This document shows positions 1 to 5,121 of a stretch of DNA of 5,121 nucleotides, piece after piece; the first letter of the stretch is position 1, and each line of letters starts with the position of its first letter. The notes under the pieces are model-generated. The model did no database searches and was not told the origin of the DNA. It was given only the letters and a program-made list of their open reading frames with translations. Made by a program: the position numbers and the translations under genes. This stretch comes from Sulfurimonas sp. (GTDB lineage Bacteria > Campylobacterota > Campylobacteria > Campylobacterales > Sulfurimonadaceae): assembly GCA_026987995.1 (NCBI GenBank), contig JALSMC010000014.1, positions 1-5,121 on the forward strand, in the 5' to 3' direction.

Positions 1-46
1 GTGCTAAAATATTATGTTTGTCTATATTTTAACATATAACAGATAA

Positions 47-68
47 GATGGTAGCCCAAACTACCATC
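47..68 (-). terminator. Probable transcription terminator hairpin after soxB
   Basis: Positions 47-54 (GATGGTAG) and 61-68 (CTACCATC) are perfect inverted repeats, forming an 8-bp stem around a 6-nt loop. The stem starts 13 nt past the soxB stop codon. On the minus strand it is followed by TTATCTGTTATATG, which is T-rich but not an unbroken T-tract, so intrinsic termination may be weak or assisted by Rho. On the plus strand no T-run follows, so it is unlikely to be bidirectional. It could alternatively be a 3' stabilising stem-loop. Confidence 0.6.
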
Positions 69-81
69 GGCCTCTATCAAA

Positions 82-1842
82 CTAACAGCTACGAGAGCCT
101 TTAACCGGACAACCACAGTCATAATCGACTAAAGTAACATTTCCCTCATTACTTACATCAACTACACCTTGGCGTTTTATATAGTCACGAGTCACATCAT
201 ACACTGGACGAATTTTATCTTTTTGCAGGTTTTCACCCGCATTTTGAAGATTTCCTCCCCATGATGAGACTACATAAGTTTTGTCCAAATCTATCGGCTT
301 ACCTCCAATCATTAGTTTTGAAATGCGTTTTCCAGCTTTTGCAGCTACAGCGATACTGTAAGTGACACCACCAAGGCGGCTCATATCACCACCTTGTTGG
401 TAAAGTGGATTTGCATTAAAAACATTGTCGGCGATATCTTCTAGTAGGTTAGCAATCTGCTTCCCTTTTAACTCAAATGTGTATACACTTGGATATGTGA
501 TACCACACATCTCGTATACATTATCCATTAAGATATCATCTCCTGCAAGAACTGTTGTTCCCCATCTATACCCAGGAGTGAATGACATATCACATTTCAT
601 TTCATCTAAGATAGCATCATTGATGAGCTGATCAAAAGTTGAGAAAAATGTATCACGCTTATAAAGAGTGTTTTTAGTTTTACCTAAAACCTCGTTAAGT
701 TCTTTATCAAAAGGTGCATAAAGATCGTTAACAAGTTTAACACCCTCTGGATCTGCTGGAATAATGTTAGAAGCCATAGGTACAAGCTTATACTCATAAC
801 CATGAACTTTACCATTACTAGCATCTATATCTAAACGTCCAACATACTTACCATGACTACCAGCAATTACGATAACTGTACCCTCAACCGTAATAGGCTG
901 TGGAGAAGGGTCATGTGTGTGACCACTTAAGATAAAGTCGATACCATGAACCATACGAGCTACTTCTTGATCAACTGAGAAACCATCGTGAGAAATCACA
1001 ACAACACAGTCAACCTTATGCTCATTTCTAAGTTCATTTACATAATCTTGAAGAGTTTCAGGTCTTATACCAAAGCTCCAACCCTCTGTAAACTCTTTAG
1101 GATTTGCAGTAGAAGTAAATGGAAATGCTTGACCGATAACACCGATTTTAGCACCACCACGCTCTTCTATAGTATATGGTTCAAATATTAACTCTTCATA
1201 CTCATCTTCAAAAGGATCGTTACCGATTACATTTTGAGCAACAAATTTAGCATCTAGTTTTTCGATAAGTTCAAGAACTCTCTCTTTACCATATGTAAAT
1301 TCCCAGTGACCAGTCATAATGTCTACACCAAGATAGTTTTGAGCTGTAACGATAGCCTCACCACGAGTCTTAAGTGCAACACCAGTACCTTGCCAAGTGT
1401 CTCCAGAATCTAAAAAGAGAACATTATCTTCGCCGCGTTCTTTACGAACATGATTAAGATATGTTTTCATATGAGCGATACCACCCATCTTTCCGAACTT
1501 CTTAGCTAAAGCTTCAAAGTCCATATATGTGTCAAAGTATGCGTCTAAACTTGATGGCTCTAGTCCATAATGTTTTGCAAAAGCTTCACCACAAAGAAAC
1601 CCTGGTGTACCCACTAAGTTTGGAGCAGAGATTAGTGTAGAAGGCTCTCTCCAGTATAATGGTTTAATATGGGCATGGATATCACACATATGTAAAAGTG
1701 TGAAGTTACCCATTGAGTTAAATTTATAAATATCTTGTGCAGATAATTTATTAATTGTTTTTGTACTAGCGACTCCGCTTGTTGCAGCACCTAATCCTAG
1801 GATTGCTGCAATATGCATAAAGTCTCTTCTTGAAATATCCAC
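82..1842 (-). CDS. soxB: SoxB, periplasmic sulfate thiol esterase (thiosulfohydrolase)
   Basis: SoxB hydrolyses the terminal sulfone from the thiosulfonate-loaded cysteine of SoxY, releasing sulfate in the periplasm. It belongs to the 5'-nucleotidase family and uses a di-manganese centre. The 586-aa length suits the family. A twin-arginine signal (SRRDF, residues 4-8, then a hydrophobic stretch to about 25) indicates folded export. The metallophosphoesterase domain spans about 47-312 with metal-binding motifs DIHAH (54-58), SGDTWQG (146-152), the SoxB-type GHWEFT (178-183), SHDG (284-287) and GHTH (307-310). A 5'-nucleotidase C-terminal domain follows (about 385-550). The start is GTG: an in-frame TAA lies two codons upstream, and the next ATG (codon 9) would remove the twin arginines. 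A GAAGG lies 7 nt before GTG. The gene begins 11 nt after soxA. The C-terminus has a cysteine-bearing tail (C576, C578, C586). Identification is secure. Confidence 0.97.
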   Translation of the reverse strand: MDISRRDFMHIAAILGLGAATSGVASTKTINKLSAQDIYKFNSMGNFTLLHMCDIHAHIKPLYWREPSTLISAPNLVGTPGFLCGEAFAKHYGLEPSSLDAYFDTYMDFEALAKKFGKMGGIAHMKTYLNHVRKERGEDNVLFLDSGDTWQGTGVALKTRGEAIVTAQNYLGVDIMTGHWEFTYGKERVLELIEKLDAKFVAQNVIGNDPFEDEYEELIFEPYTIEERGGAKIGVIGQAFPFTSTANPKEFTEGWSFGIRPETLQDYVNELRNEHKVDCVVVISHDGFSVDQEVARMVHGIDFILSGHTHDPSPQPITVEGTVIVIAGSHGKYVGRLDIDASNGKVHGYEYKLVPMASNIIPADPEGVKLVNDLYAPFDKELNEVLGKTKNTLYKRDTFFSTFDQLINDAILDEMKCDMSFTPGYRWGTTVLAGDDILMDNVYEMCGITYPSVYTFELKGKQIANLLEDIADNVFNANPLYQQGGDMSRLGGVTYSIAVAAKAGKRISKLMIGGKPIDLDKTYVVSSWGGNLQNAGENLQKDKIRPVYDVTRDYIKRQGVVDVSNEGNVTLVDYDCGCPVKGSRSC

Positions 1843-1849
1843 GTCTTAA

Positions 1850-1854
1850 CCTTC
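1850..1854 (-). promoter_or_regulatory. Shine-Dalgarno supporting the GTG start of soxB
   Basis: GAAGG on the minus strand sits 7 nt upstream of the GTG at 1840-1842 and overlaps the first base of the soxA TAG stop codon. It supports the GTG start and indicates that soxB is translated closely after soxA. Confidence 0.7.
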
Positions 1855-2627
1855 TATCTTTTTAAACCAGGTACTGCTATTTCAGCACCTTTTGCTTCAC
1901 TAGTTAAGTAAACCTCTAAAGCTACCATTTCTGGTGAACCGATAGGAATAACTTTTAATAGTGCATTTTTCATACAACCCTGAAAACGACGTTGTAATGT
2001 TCTAAGAGATGACTTTGTCATTCTATATGCTGGCCAAGTTGCTGCTACTGCAACACCTTTAGCACTTAAGTCTGGTAGTGGTTGTGTTCTTAAAACACTT
2101 CCAATAACAGCGTCAGAGTGACATGAGTTACAAGATAAACCTCTACCACCACGTTCTGTCATGTAAGTTTTCTTACCAAGGGCATATGCTTCTTTCATTT
2201 GAGGGTTAGCATTTACATCGATGTTTGACTTTTCGCCATTTGCTAAAGACTTAACATAAGCACTCATATCAAACATATCTGAACTTTTAAGCTTAAATGG
2301 TTTGTGACCATTTTTACTCATAAGACCTTGAAGAACTTGATCAATTCCAACAACTTGTTTGAACTCTGGTAAGTAACGTGGAAAACCTGCTAGGTAAGCT
2401 GGTAGAGAATCTTCACTCTGATTAAGAAACGCAGCAATACCTTCGTCTCCTCCACAGTACTCAGCTAAAAGTTCTTCACCATTAGCAACCATTATATCTG
2501 CTGGATTATTTTCCAACATTTCAGCATACATCGCACGGTCAGAATCACTCATCGCAAACTGCTCTCCACCAAAAGATAGTGTAGAAAGAAGTGCAACAGA
2601 TAATGCTATTTTAATTCCTGTTTTCAT
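1854..2627 (-). CDS. soxA: SoxA, monohaem c-type cytochrome subunit of SoxXA
   Basis: SoxA is the catalytic subunit of SoxXA, which couples thiosulfate to the SoxY cysteine as a thiosulfonate and passes two electrons to cytochrome c. The 257-aa protein begins with a Sec-type signal peptide (MKTGIKIALS, cleavage near residues 20-21). One haem motif, CNSCH, lies at 166-170. Downstream, RRFQGC (213-218) is the conserved active-site region, whose cysteine (C218) is the axial haem ligand carried as a persulfide in characterised SoxA. There is no second CxxCH: the N-terminal domain keeps only C58 (in EYCGGDEG), so this is a monohaem type. The chosen ATG has AAGGA 7 nt upstream, lies 4 nt after soxZ and exposes a proper signal peptide. 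An ATG 13 codons earlier would overlap soxZ by 35 nt and put a charged extension before the signal. No soxK-like gene is present beside it. Confidence 0.95.
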   Translation of the reverse strand: MKTGIKIALSVALLSTLSFGGEQFAMSDSDRAMYAEMLENNPADIMVANGEELLAEYCGGDEGIAAFLNQSEDSLPAYLAGFPRYLPEFKQVVGIDQVLQGLMSKNGHKPFKLKSSDMFDMSAYVKSLANGEKSNIDVNANPQMKEAYALGKKTYMTERGGRGLSCNSCHSDAVIGSVLRTQPLPDLSAKGVAVAATWPAYRMTKSSLRTLQRRFQGCMKNALLKVIPIGSPEMVALEVYLTSEAKGAEIAVPGLKR

Positions 2628-2631
2628 ATGA

Positions 2632-2970
2632 CTATCCTTTTGGTTTAATCTTTTTGCTTTTCTCATTTACTTCACCAGTATTATCAGTGTAAGTAACAGT
2701 TAATTTACCCTTACCATTAATTTTCATGTAAGTTGTAAATACAGGGTTTGTTGAAAGAGCTTCCCAAACAGTCATGTTTGTGATTTCTTTCCCGTTGTAG
2801 TTAAACTTAACACTATTAATGAACTTCGCTGGAATAAGCTCTTTTGTTTTTTTGTTTTTAGTTGTACCAGTAGCCATAGGGTGCATTACCATAAAACTTA
2901 CTTTAACTACTTCACCATCTTTAAATTTCTTTGGTTTGATTTTAATCAGTGACTTTCTTTTCTGTGCCAT
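2632..2970 (-). CDS. soxZ: SoxZ, partner subunit of the SoxYZ sulfur carrier
   Basis: SoxZ forms a heterodimer with SoxY and helps present the sulfur-bearing SoxY arm to SoxXA, SoxB and SoxCD in the periplasm. The 112-aa protein is lysine-rich and beta-rich, with no cysteine, no signal peptide and no membrane segment. The family pattern is visible: an N-terminal IKIKPKKFKDGEVVKV strand region, the MVMHPMATG segment (about 27-35), and a C-terminal NPVFTTYMKINGKGKL region (about 75-90). Lack of a signal is normal for SoxZ, which is thought to be exported with the Tat-dependent SoxY. AAGGA stands 6 nt before the ATG. The soxY-soxZ gap of 55 nt is the longest inside the operon. Only 4 nt separate it from soxA. 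Confidence 0.95.
   Translation of the reverse strand: MAQKRKSLIKIKPKKFKDGEVVKVSFMVMHPMATGTTKNKKTKELIPAKFINSVKFNYNGKEITNMTVWEALSTNPVFTTYMKINGKGKLTVTYTDNTGEVNEKSKKIKPKG
2635..2639 (-). promoter_or_regulatory. Shine-Dalgarno deciding the soxA start
   Basis: AAGGA on the minus strand lies 7 nt before the ATG at 2625-2627, inside the last codons of soxZ. It favours this ATG over the in-frame ATG at 2664-2666 and suggests translational coupling of soxA to soxZ. Confidence 0.75.
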
Positions 2971-3025
2971 TTTCTATCCTTAATCTATTATTTTGTATTT
3001 CTATTTATAAAGTTTGGGGTTAGAA

Positions 3026-3493
3026 TCAACCACAACCACCGATAGTTACTTTTACACTTTGAGTAGCGATTAAAAAGTCACCGTTACTAAGTTCAACTAA
3101 AGCACTTACTTCTTGAGTTCCACCAAGTTTAATACGAGTTGAGAACATTGCTTTACCATTTGCAGGTGTAAGATTTACATCTATACAGCGTGCATTAAAG
3201 TTCTTAGAAGCTAAGATATGGATAGCCTTTACATAATCACGTGAAGTCATTGGAGACTCTACATTTACAGTAACTGGAACAACAGCACCATTTTCAGCAA
3301 TCTCTGGAACTTTCAGTTTCACTTTTGCTGATTTCTTTGGAGTTTTACCACCAGTTATAGCGTTTACTGCCGTTGCATATGACATTGCATTCTTGCTTTT
3401 AGGCTTATCACCTGCGAAACTCATTACTGGAGCAACAGCACTAACAGCCGCTACAACACCTAGTTTTTTGAAAAAATCTCTTCTTTGCATCAT
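3026..3493 (-). CDS. soxY: SoxY, covalent sulfur-carrier protein
   Basis: SoxY carries pathway intermediates covalently on a cysteine in its flexible C-terminal arm and works as the SoxYZ heterodimer in the periplasm. The 155-aa protein has a twin-arginine signal (RRDFFKKLG, residues 4-12, followed by a hydrophobic region with probable cleavage near SFA-GD, about 27-28). The mature part is the immunoglobulin-like SoxY domain. The sequence ends VTIGGCG, so the sulfur-binding cysteine is C154. The usual ending is GGCGG, and here the stop TGA comes one glycine earlier. A second cysteine is C103. Two adjacent ATG codons are possible starts. AAGGA at 3501-3505 is 7 nt from the first and 10 nt from the second, so the first is used here, with no effect on the mature protein. 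It follows soxX by 12 nt. Confidence 0.96.
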   Translation of the reverse strand: MMQRRDFFKKLGVVAAVSAVAPVMSFAGDKPKSKNAMSYATAVNAITGGKTPKKSAKVKLKVPEIAENGAVVPVTVNVESPMTSRDYVKAIHILASKNFNARCIDVNLTPANGKAMFSTRIKLGGTQEVSALVELSNGDFLIATQSVKVTIGGCG

Positions 3494-3505
3494 TCTATTT
3501 TCCTT

Positions 3506-4030
3506 CTATTTTGGAGATACGATATATGAAGTAATATCACATATTTCTGCTGGAGTAAATAACTTAGTAGTTAAGTTAACTGTCATGTGTGTGTCTTTAT
3601 TGTCAATACGAGGATCAGCAATTTTTTGAAAAACAAACTTGTTATCTCTAACACCACTATCAATAAATGTTGCTTTATAACCTGTTAAGTCTGGACCAAT
3701 ATTTCCAGCACCACGAGCACCTTCAATGTTGTGACAAGCTATACAGTTTCCGTATTGCTTATTTTTTCCATCAGCAGTTTTTTTAGATAAACCTTTTGGT
3801 GGATTCTTCTTTGCTTTTTTACCATTTAAGTTATGGAATATAAAAGCACCTCTTGCTATTGACTCTGGGTTTGTAGTTACACAACCAGCAGGCATAGTAA
3901 ATGTTTTAGCAGGTGCTAACAAATCTTTTTCTATCAGCTTACTTGCATTTGGCTTTTGGATAACACCGCTATAATCAGCGGCGAAAACAGAAGCACCTAC
4001 AAGTAGTGACATAATCAAAGTTTTTTTCAT
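3506..4030 (-). CDS. soxX: SoxX, monohaem c-type cytochrome subunit of SoxXA
   Basis: SoxX is the electron-accepting subunit of the SoxXA cytochrome that starts thiosulfate oxidation on SoxYZ. The 174-aa protein has a Sec signal peptide (MKKTLIMSLLVGASVFA, cleavage about residue 17-18). The haem site is CIACH at 96-100, followed by the SoxX-like NIEGARGAGNIGPDLTGY (101-118). M149 in DTHMT is the likely distal haem ligand, and the C-terminal helix TPAEICDITSYI (159-170) completes the cytochrome c fold. A lysine-rich stretch (about 70-92) lies between the GAFIFHNLNG helix and the haem motif. Two further cysteines (C50, C164) are not in a haem motif and might form a disulfide, which is speculation. 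The gene is first in the sox operon, 78 nt downstream of the histidine kinase gene, with a strong Shine-Dalgarno and a candidate promoter in that gap. Confidence 0.95.
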   Translation of the reverse strand: MKKTLIMSLLVGASVFAADYSGVIQKPNASKLIEKDLLAPAKTFTMPAGCVTTNPESIARGAFIFHNLNGKKAKKNPPKGLSKKTADGKNKQYGNCIACHNIEGARGAGNIGPDLTGYKATFIDSGVRDNKFVFQKIADPRIDNKDTHMTVNLTTKLFTPAEICDITSYIVSPK

Positions 4031-4037
4031 TCTCGTT

Positions 4038-4043
4038 TCTCCT
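4038..4043 (-). promoter_or_regulatory. Shine-Dalgarno of soxX
   Basis: AGGAGA on the minus strand lies 7 nt before the soxX ATG and is the strongest ribosome-binding site in the window. Its AGGAG core (4039-4043) is complementary to CTCCT at 4054-4058 upstream on the same strand, which could fold into a 5-bp stem with a 10-nt loop. Confidence 0.75.
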
Positions 4044-4060
4044 ATGTAATTTCAGGAGCA

Positions 4061-4066
4061 AGTATA
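4061..4066 (-). promoter_or_regulatory. Candidate -10 box of the sox operon promoter
   Basis: TATACT on the minus strand differs from the TATAAT consensus at one base, with a G at the extended -10 position (AGT before it). Transcription would start near 4054, leaving a leader of about 24 nt. There is no good -35 at 16-18 bp. The best TTTACA (4087-4092) is 20 bp away. The upstream region is AT-rich and holds an 11-bp-period direct repeat. A poor -35 is common in Campylobacterota and also fits an activator-dependent promoter. The site is predicted from sequence only. Confidence 0.5.
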
Positions 4067-4074
4067 ACTTTGCA

Positions 4075-4095
4075 ATGTAAAATTTATGTAAAATT
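4075..4095 (-). repeat. Tandem direct repeat, possible response-regulator site
   Basis: The 10-bp word ATGTAAAATT (plus strand) occurs exactly at 4075-4084 and at 4086-4095, an 11-bp period or one helical turn. It lies just after the histidine kinase stop codon and 8 bp upstream of the -10 box, spanning about -21 to -41 from the predicted start. Direct repeats of this period at this position are typical of OmpR/PhoB-family activator sites. A degenerate copy (ATGTAATT) occurs at 4044-4051. The AT-rich composition raises the odds of a chance repeat, so the role is inferred. Confidence 0.4.
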
Positions 4096-4108
4096 AGATT
4101 TATTTATA

Positions 4109-5121
4109 TTAATTTGTAGACTTTTGCGGAAATTTGTATAGAAAGTGTGTCCCTTTTTGGTACTCTGAAGTAATTTCTAGCTCTATATTGTTTTGTTTTA
4201 TAATTGACTTCACTATATTAAGACCAATACCAAAACCACCTTTAGAGGTGTCTTCACGATAGTATCGACTAAATATTTTATCTTTTTGTTTAATCCCTAC
4301 ACCATAATCTTCAAAACCAAGATGACACATCTCATCTTTCATATAGAGTGTTATATCTATAGTAGAGTTCTCATATGAGTACTTAATTGCATTAGATATA
4401 GTATTGTCGATGACACGTTGTAACTGTTTTTCGTTCATATGGATTGTGCCACACTCCTCAAGAGTAGTGTTTATACTAATCTCTTTCATTTTTGCAACTT
4501 CACTGAAGTACTCTATTCTCTCTGATAAGAACTCTTTTATATTTATATCTTCTTTTGTATACTCAAGTCTTTCATGCTTTATAAGATAATCCATATCATT
4601 ATAAATATTTGAGAGCACCTTTGCAGCAGCTTTCATTCTCTGCATATATTTATTTGGCTCATTTTTTCTATTGTAAAGGTCAATATTTACATTTATGATA
4701 GATAAGGGAGTGTTTATCTCATGCATAGAATCTTTGATAAAGTTATCGAGCTGTTTATTCATTCTCTGAAAAGGTCTTGCAAAGTTTCTTAAAAAGAATA
4801 CACTTAAAGTAAAGATAAGTATGACTATTGCAAAAAGTATAAGCAGTACTTTTTCATATATAGCAGCAAAAGAGAGAGTGTTTTTTATGATTAGATATTT
4901 AGCACCAAAATATCTTCTATGTGGTAATTTTACTATAAGGTAAGCATTATTGTTATCAACATGGTAACCATCTTTAAAATACTTTATATTGTAATCAATC
5001 AATGAAAAAATCGGTTTAAAACTCTCATCATAAAGCCCTGACTTAAAAGTCTTGTAACGAGGGTATTCAAAAAAATCCTCTTCTTGATTAAAATCTTGCA
5101 TCGCCTTTACTATCAGTAGTG
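4109..5121 (-). CDS. Sensor histidine kinase, 5' end outside the window
   Basis: This is a membrane-bound two-component histidine kinase whose signal and response regulator are not visible. Numbering from the first ATG inside the window (5099-5101), residues 1-80 look like a periplasmic sensor region rich in aromatic residues. About 84-105 (VLLILFAIVILIF and following) is a transmembrane helix. HisKA follows with the H-box DSMHEINTPL and phospho-accepting H127, then the HATPase domain: N-box 227-242 (N233, N237), G1 DYGVGI (265-270), F-box IFSRYY (276-281), G2 GGFGIGL (288-294) and GTHF (317-320). No clear HAMP domain is seen. The frame stays open to the window edge and reads LLIVKA before that ATG, probably the end of a first transmembrane helix, so the true start lies beyond 5121. 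Its same-strand position 78 nt upstream of soxX makes sox control plausible but unproven. Confidence 0.93.
   Translation of the reverse strand, partial: LLIVKAMQDFNQEEDFFEYPRYKTFKSGLYDESFKPIFSLIDYNIKYFKDGYHVDNNNAYLIVKLPHRRYFGAKYLIIKNTLSFAAIYEKVLLILFAIVILIFTLSVFFLRNFARPFQRMNKQLDNFIKDSMHEINTPLSIINVNIDLYNRKNEPNKYMQRMKAAAKVLSNIYNDMDYLIKHERLEYTKEDINIKEFLSERIEYFSEVAKMKEISINTTLEECGTIHMNEKQLQRVIDNTISNAIKYSYENSTIDITLYMKDEMCHLGFEDYGVGIKQKDKIFSRYYREDTSKGGFGIGLNIVKSIIKQNNIELEITSEYQKGTHFLYKFPQKSTN

Noticed and set aside
1..46. Part of another gene or a promoter beyond the soxB hairpin.
   Set aside because: The 46 bases are AT-rich with no convincing start codon, ribosome-binding site or paired promoter elements, and too short to judge.
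425..1191. Plus-strand open frames opposite soxB (about 425-631 and 988-1191).
   Set aside because: They are antisense to a fully conserved gene, have no recognisable domain and look like composition artefacts.
2628..2666. An upstream in-frame ATG would extend SoxA by 13 residues and overlap soxZ.
   Set aside because: It lacks a suitable Shine-Dalgarno, puts a charged extension ahead of the signal peptide, and overlaps soxZ by 35 nt. The ATG at 2627 has AAGGA at ideal distance.
2971..3025. Possible internal promoter or hairpin in the 55-nt soxY-soxZ gap.
   Set aside because: The gap is AT-rich with weak TATAAA-like words but no paired -35 and no GC-containing stem. Apart from the soxZ Shine-Dalgarno nothing is supported.
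3393..3629. Plus-strand open frame across the soxX-soxY junction.
   Set aside because: It is antisense to two clear genes, and its hydrophobic appearance comes from the complement of signal-peptide codons.
4075..4108. A terminator for the histidine kinase gene before soxX.
   Set aside because: There are only AT-rich direct repeats and no inverted repeat, so read-through into soxX is possible.
4404..4589. Plus-strand open frame opposite the histidine kinase.
   Set aside because: It is a short Ser/Phe-rich frame typical of the reverse complement of a coding region, with no supporting signals.

Overview
The window is AT-rich DNA from a sulfur-oxidising bacterium, most likely a Campylobacterota (Epsilonproteobacteria) member close to Sulfurimonas. 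The evidence is the gene order soxX-soxY-soxZ-soxA-soxB, the low GC content with lysine- and asparagine-rich proteins, a single-haem SoxA, and a histidine kinase with an H-box of the kind common in that group. This placement comes from recognising gene order and protein character, not from a database search.

Every gene lies on the minus strand, so transcription runs from high to low coordinates. From the right edge: a sensor histidine kinase whose 5' end is cut off by the window (4109-5121); a 78-nt intergenic region (4031-4108) with a good -10 box, an exact 10-bp direct repeat at an 11-bp period and the soxX Shine-Dalgarno; then soxX (3506-4030), soxY (3026-3493), soxZ (2632-2970), soxA (1854-2627) and soxB (82-1842). 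Gaps within the sox genes are 12, 55, 4 and 11 nt, which fits one operon. A perfect 8-bp hairpin at 47-68 follows soxB and probably ends the transcript. The last 46 bases hold nothing I can identify.

The five Sox proteins form the core of the periplasmic thiosulfate-oxidation pathway. The c-type cytochrome SoxXA oxidatively couples thiosulfate to the C-terminal cysteine of SoxY, which is carried as the SoxYZ complex. SoxB hydrolyses the terminal sulfone to release sulfate. The sulfane-sulfur dehydrogenase SoxCD is absent from this window. In Sulfurimonas relatives soxCD, with a second soxYZ pair, is encoded in a separate cluster, so a split pathway is the likely reading here. SoxX and SoxA carry Sec-type signal peptides, SoxY and SoxB carry twin-arginine signals, and SoxZ has none and is presumably co-exported with SoxY.

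The sox genes are a well-described system. The least-described part is regulatory: a histidine kinase directly upstream of soxX, and a tandem repeat with OmpR/PhoB-like spacing over the presumed -35 region of the sox promoter. Together they suggest two-component control of thiosulfate oxidation, which would need experimental proof.
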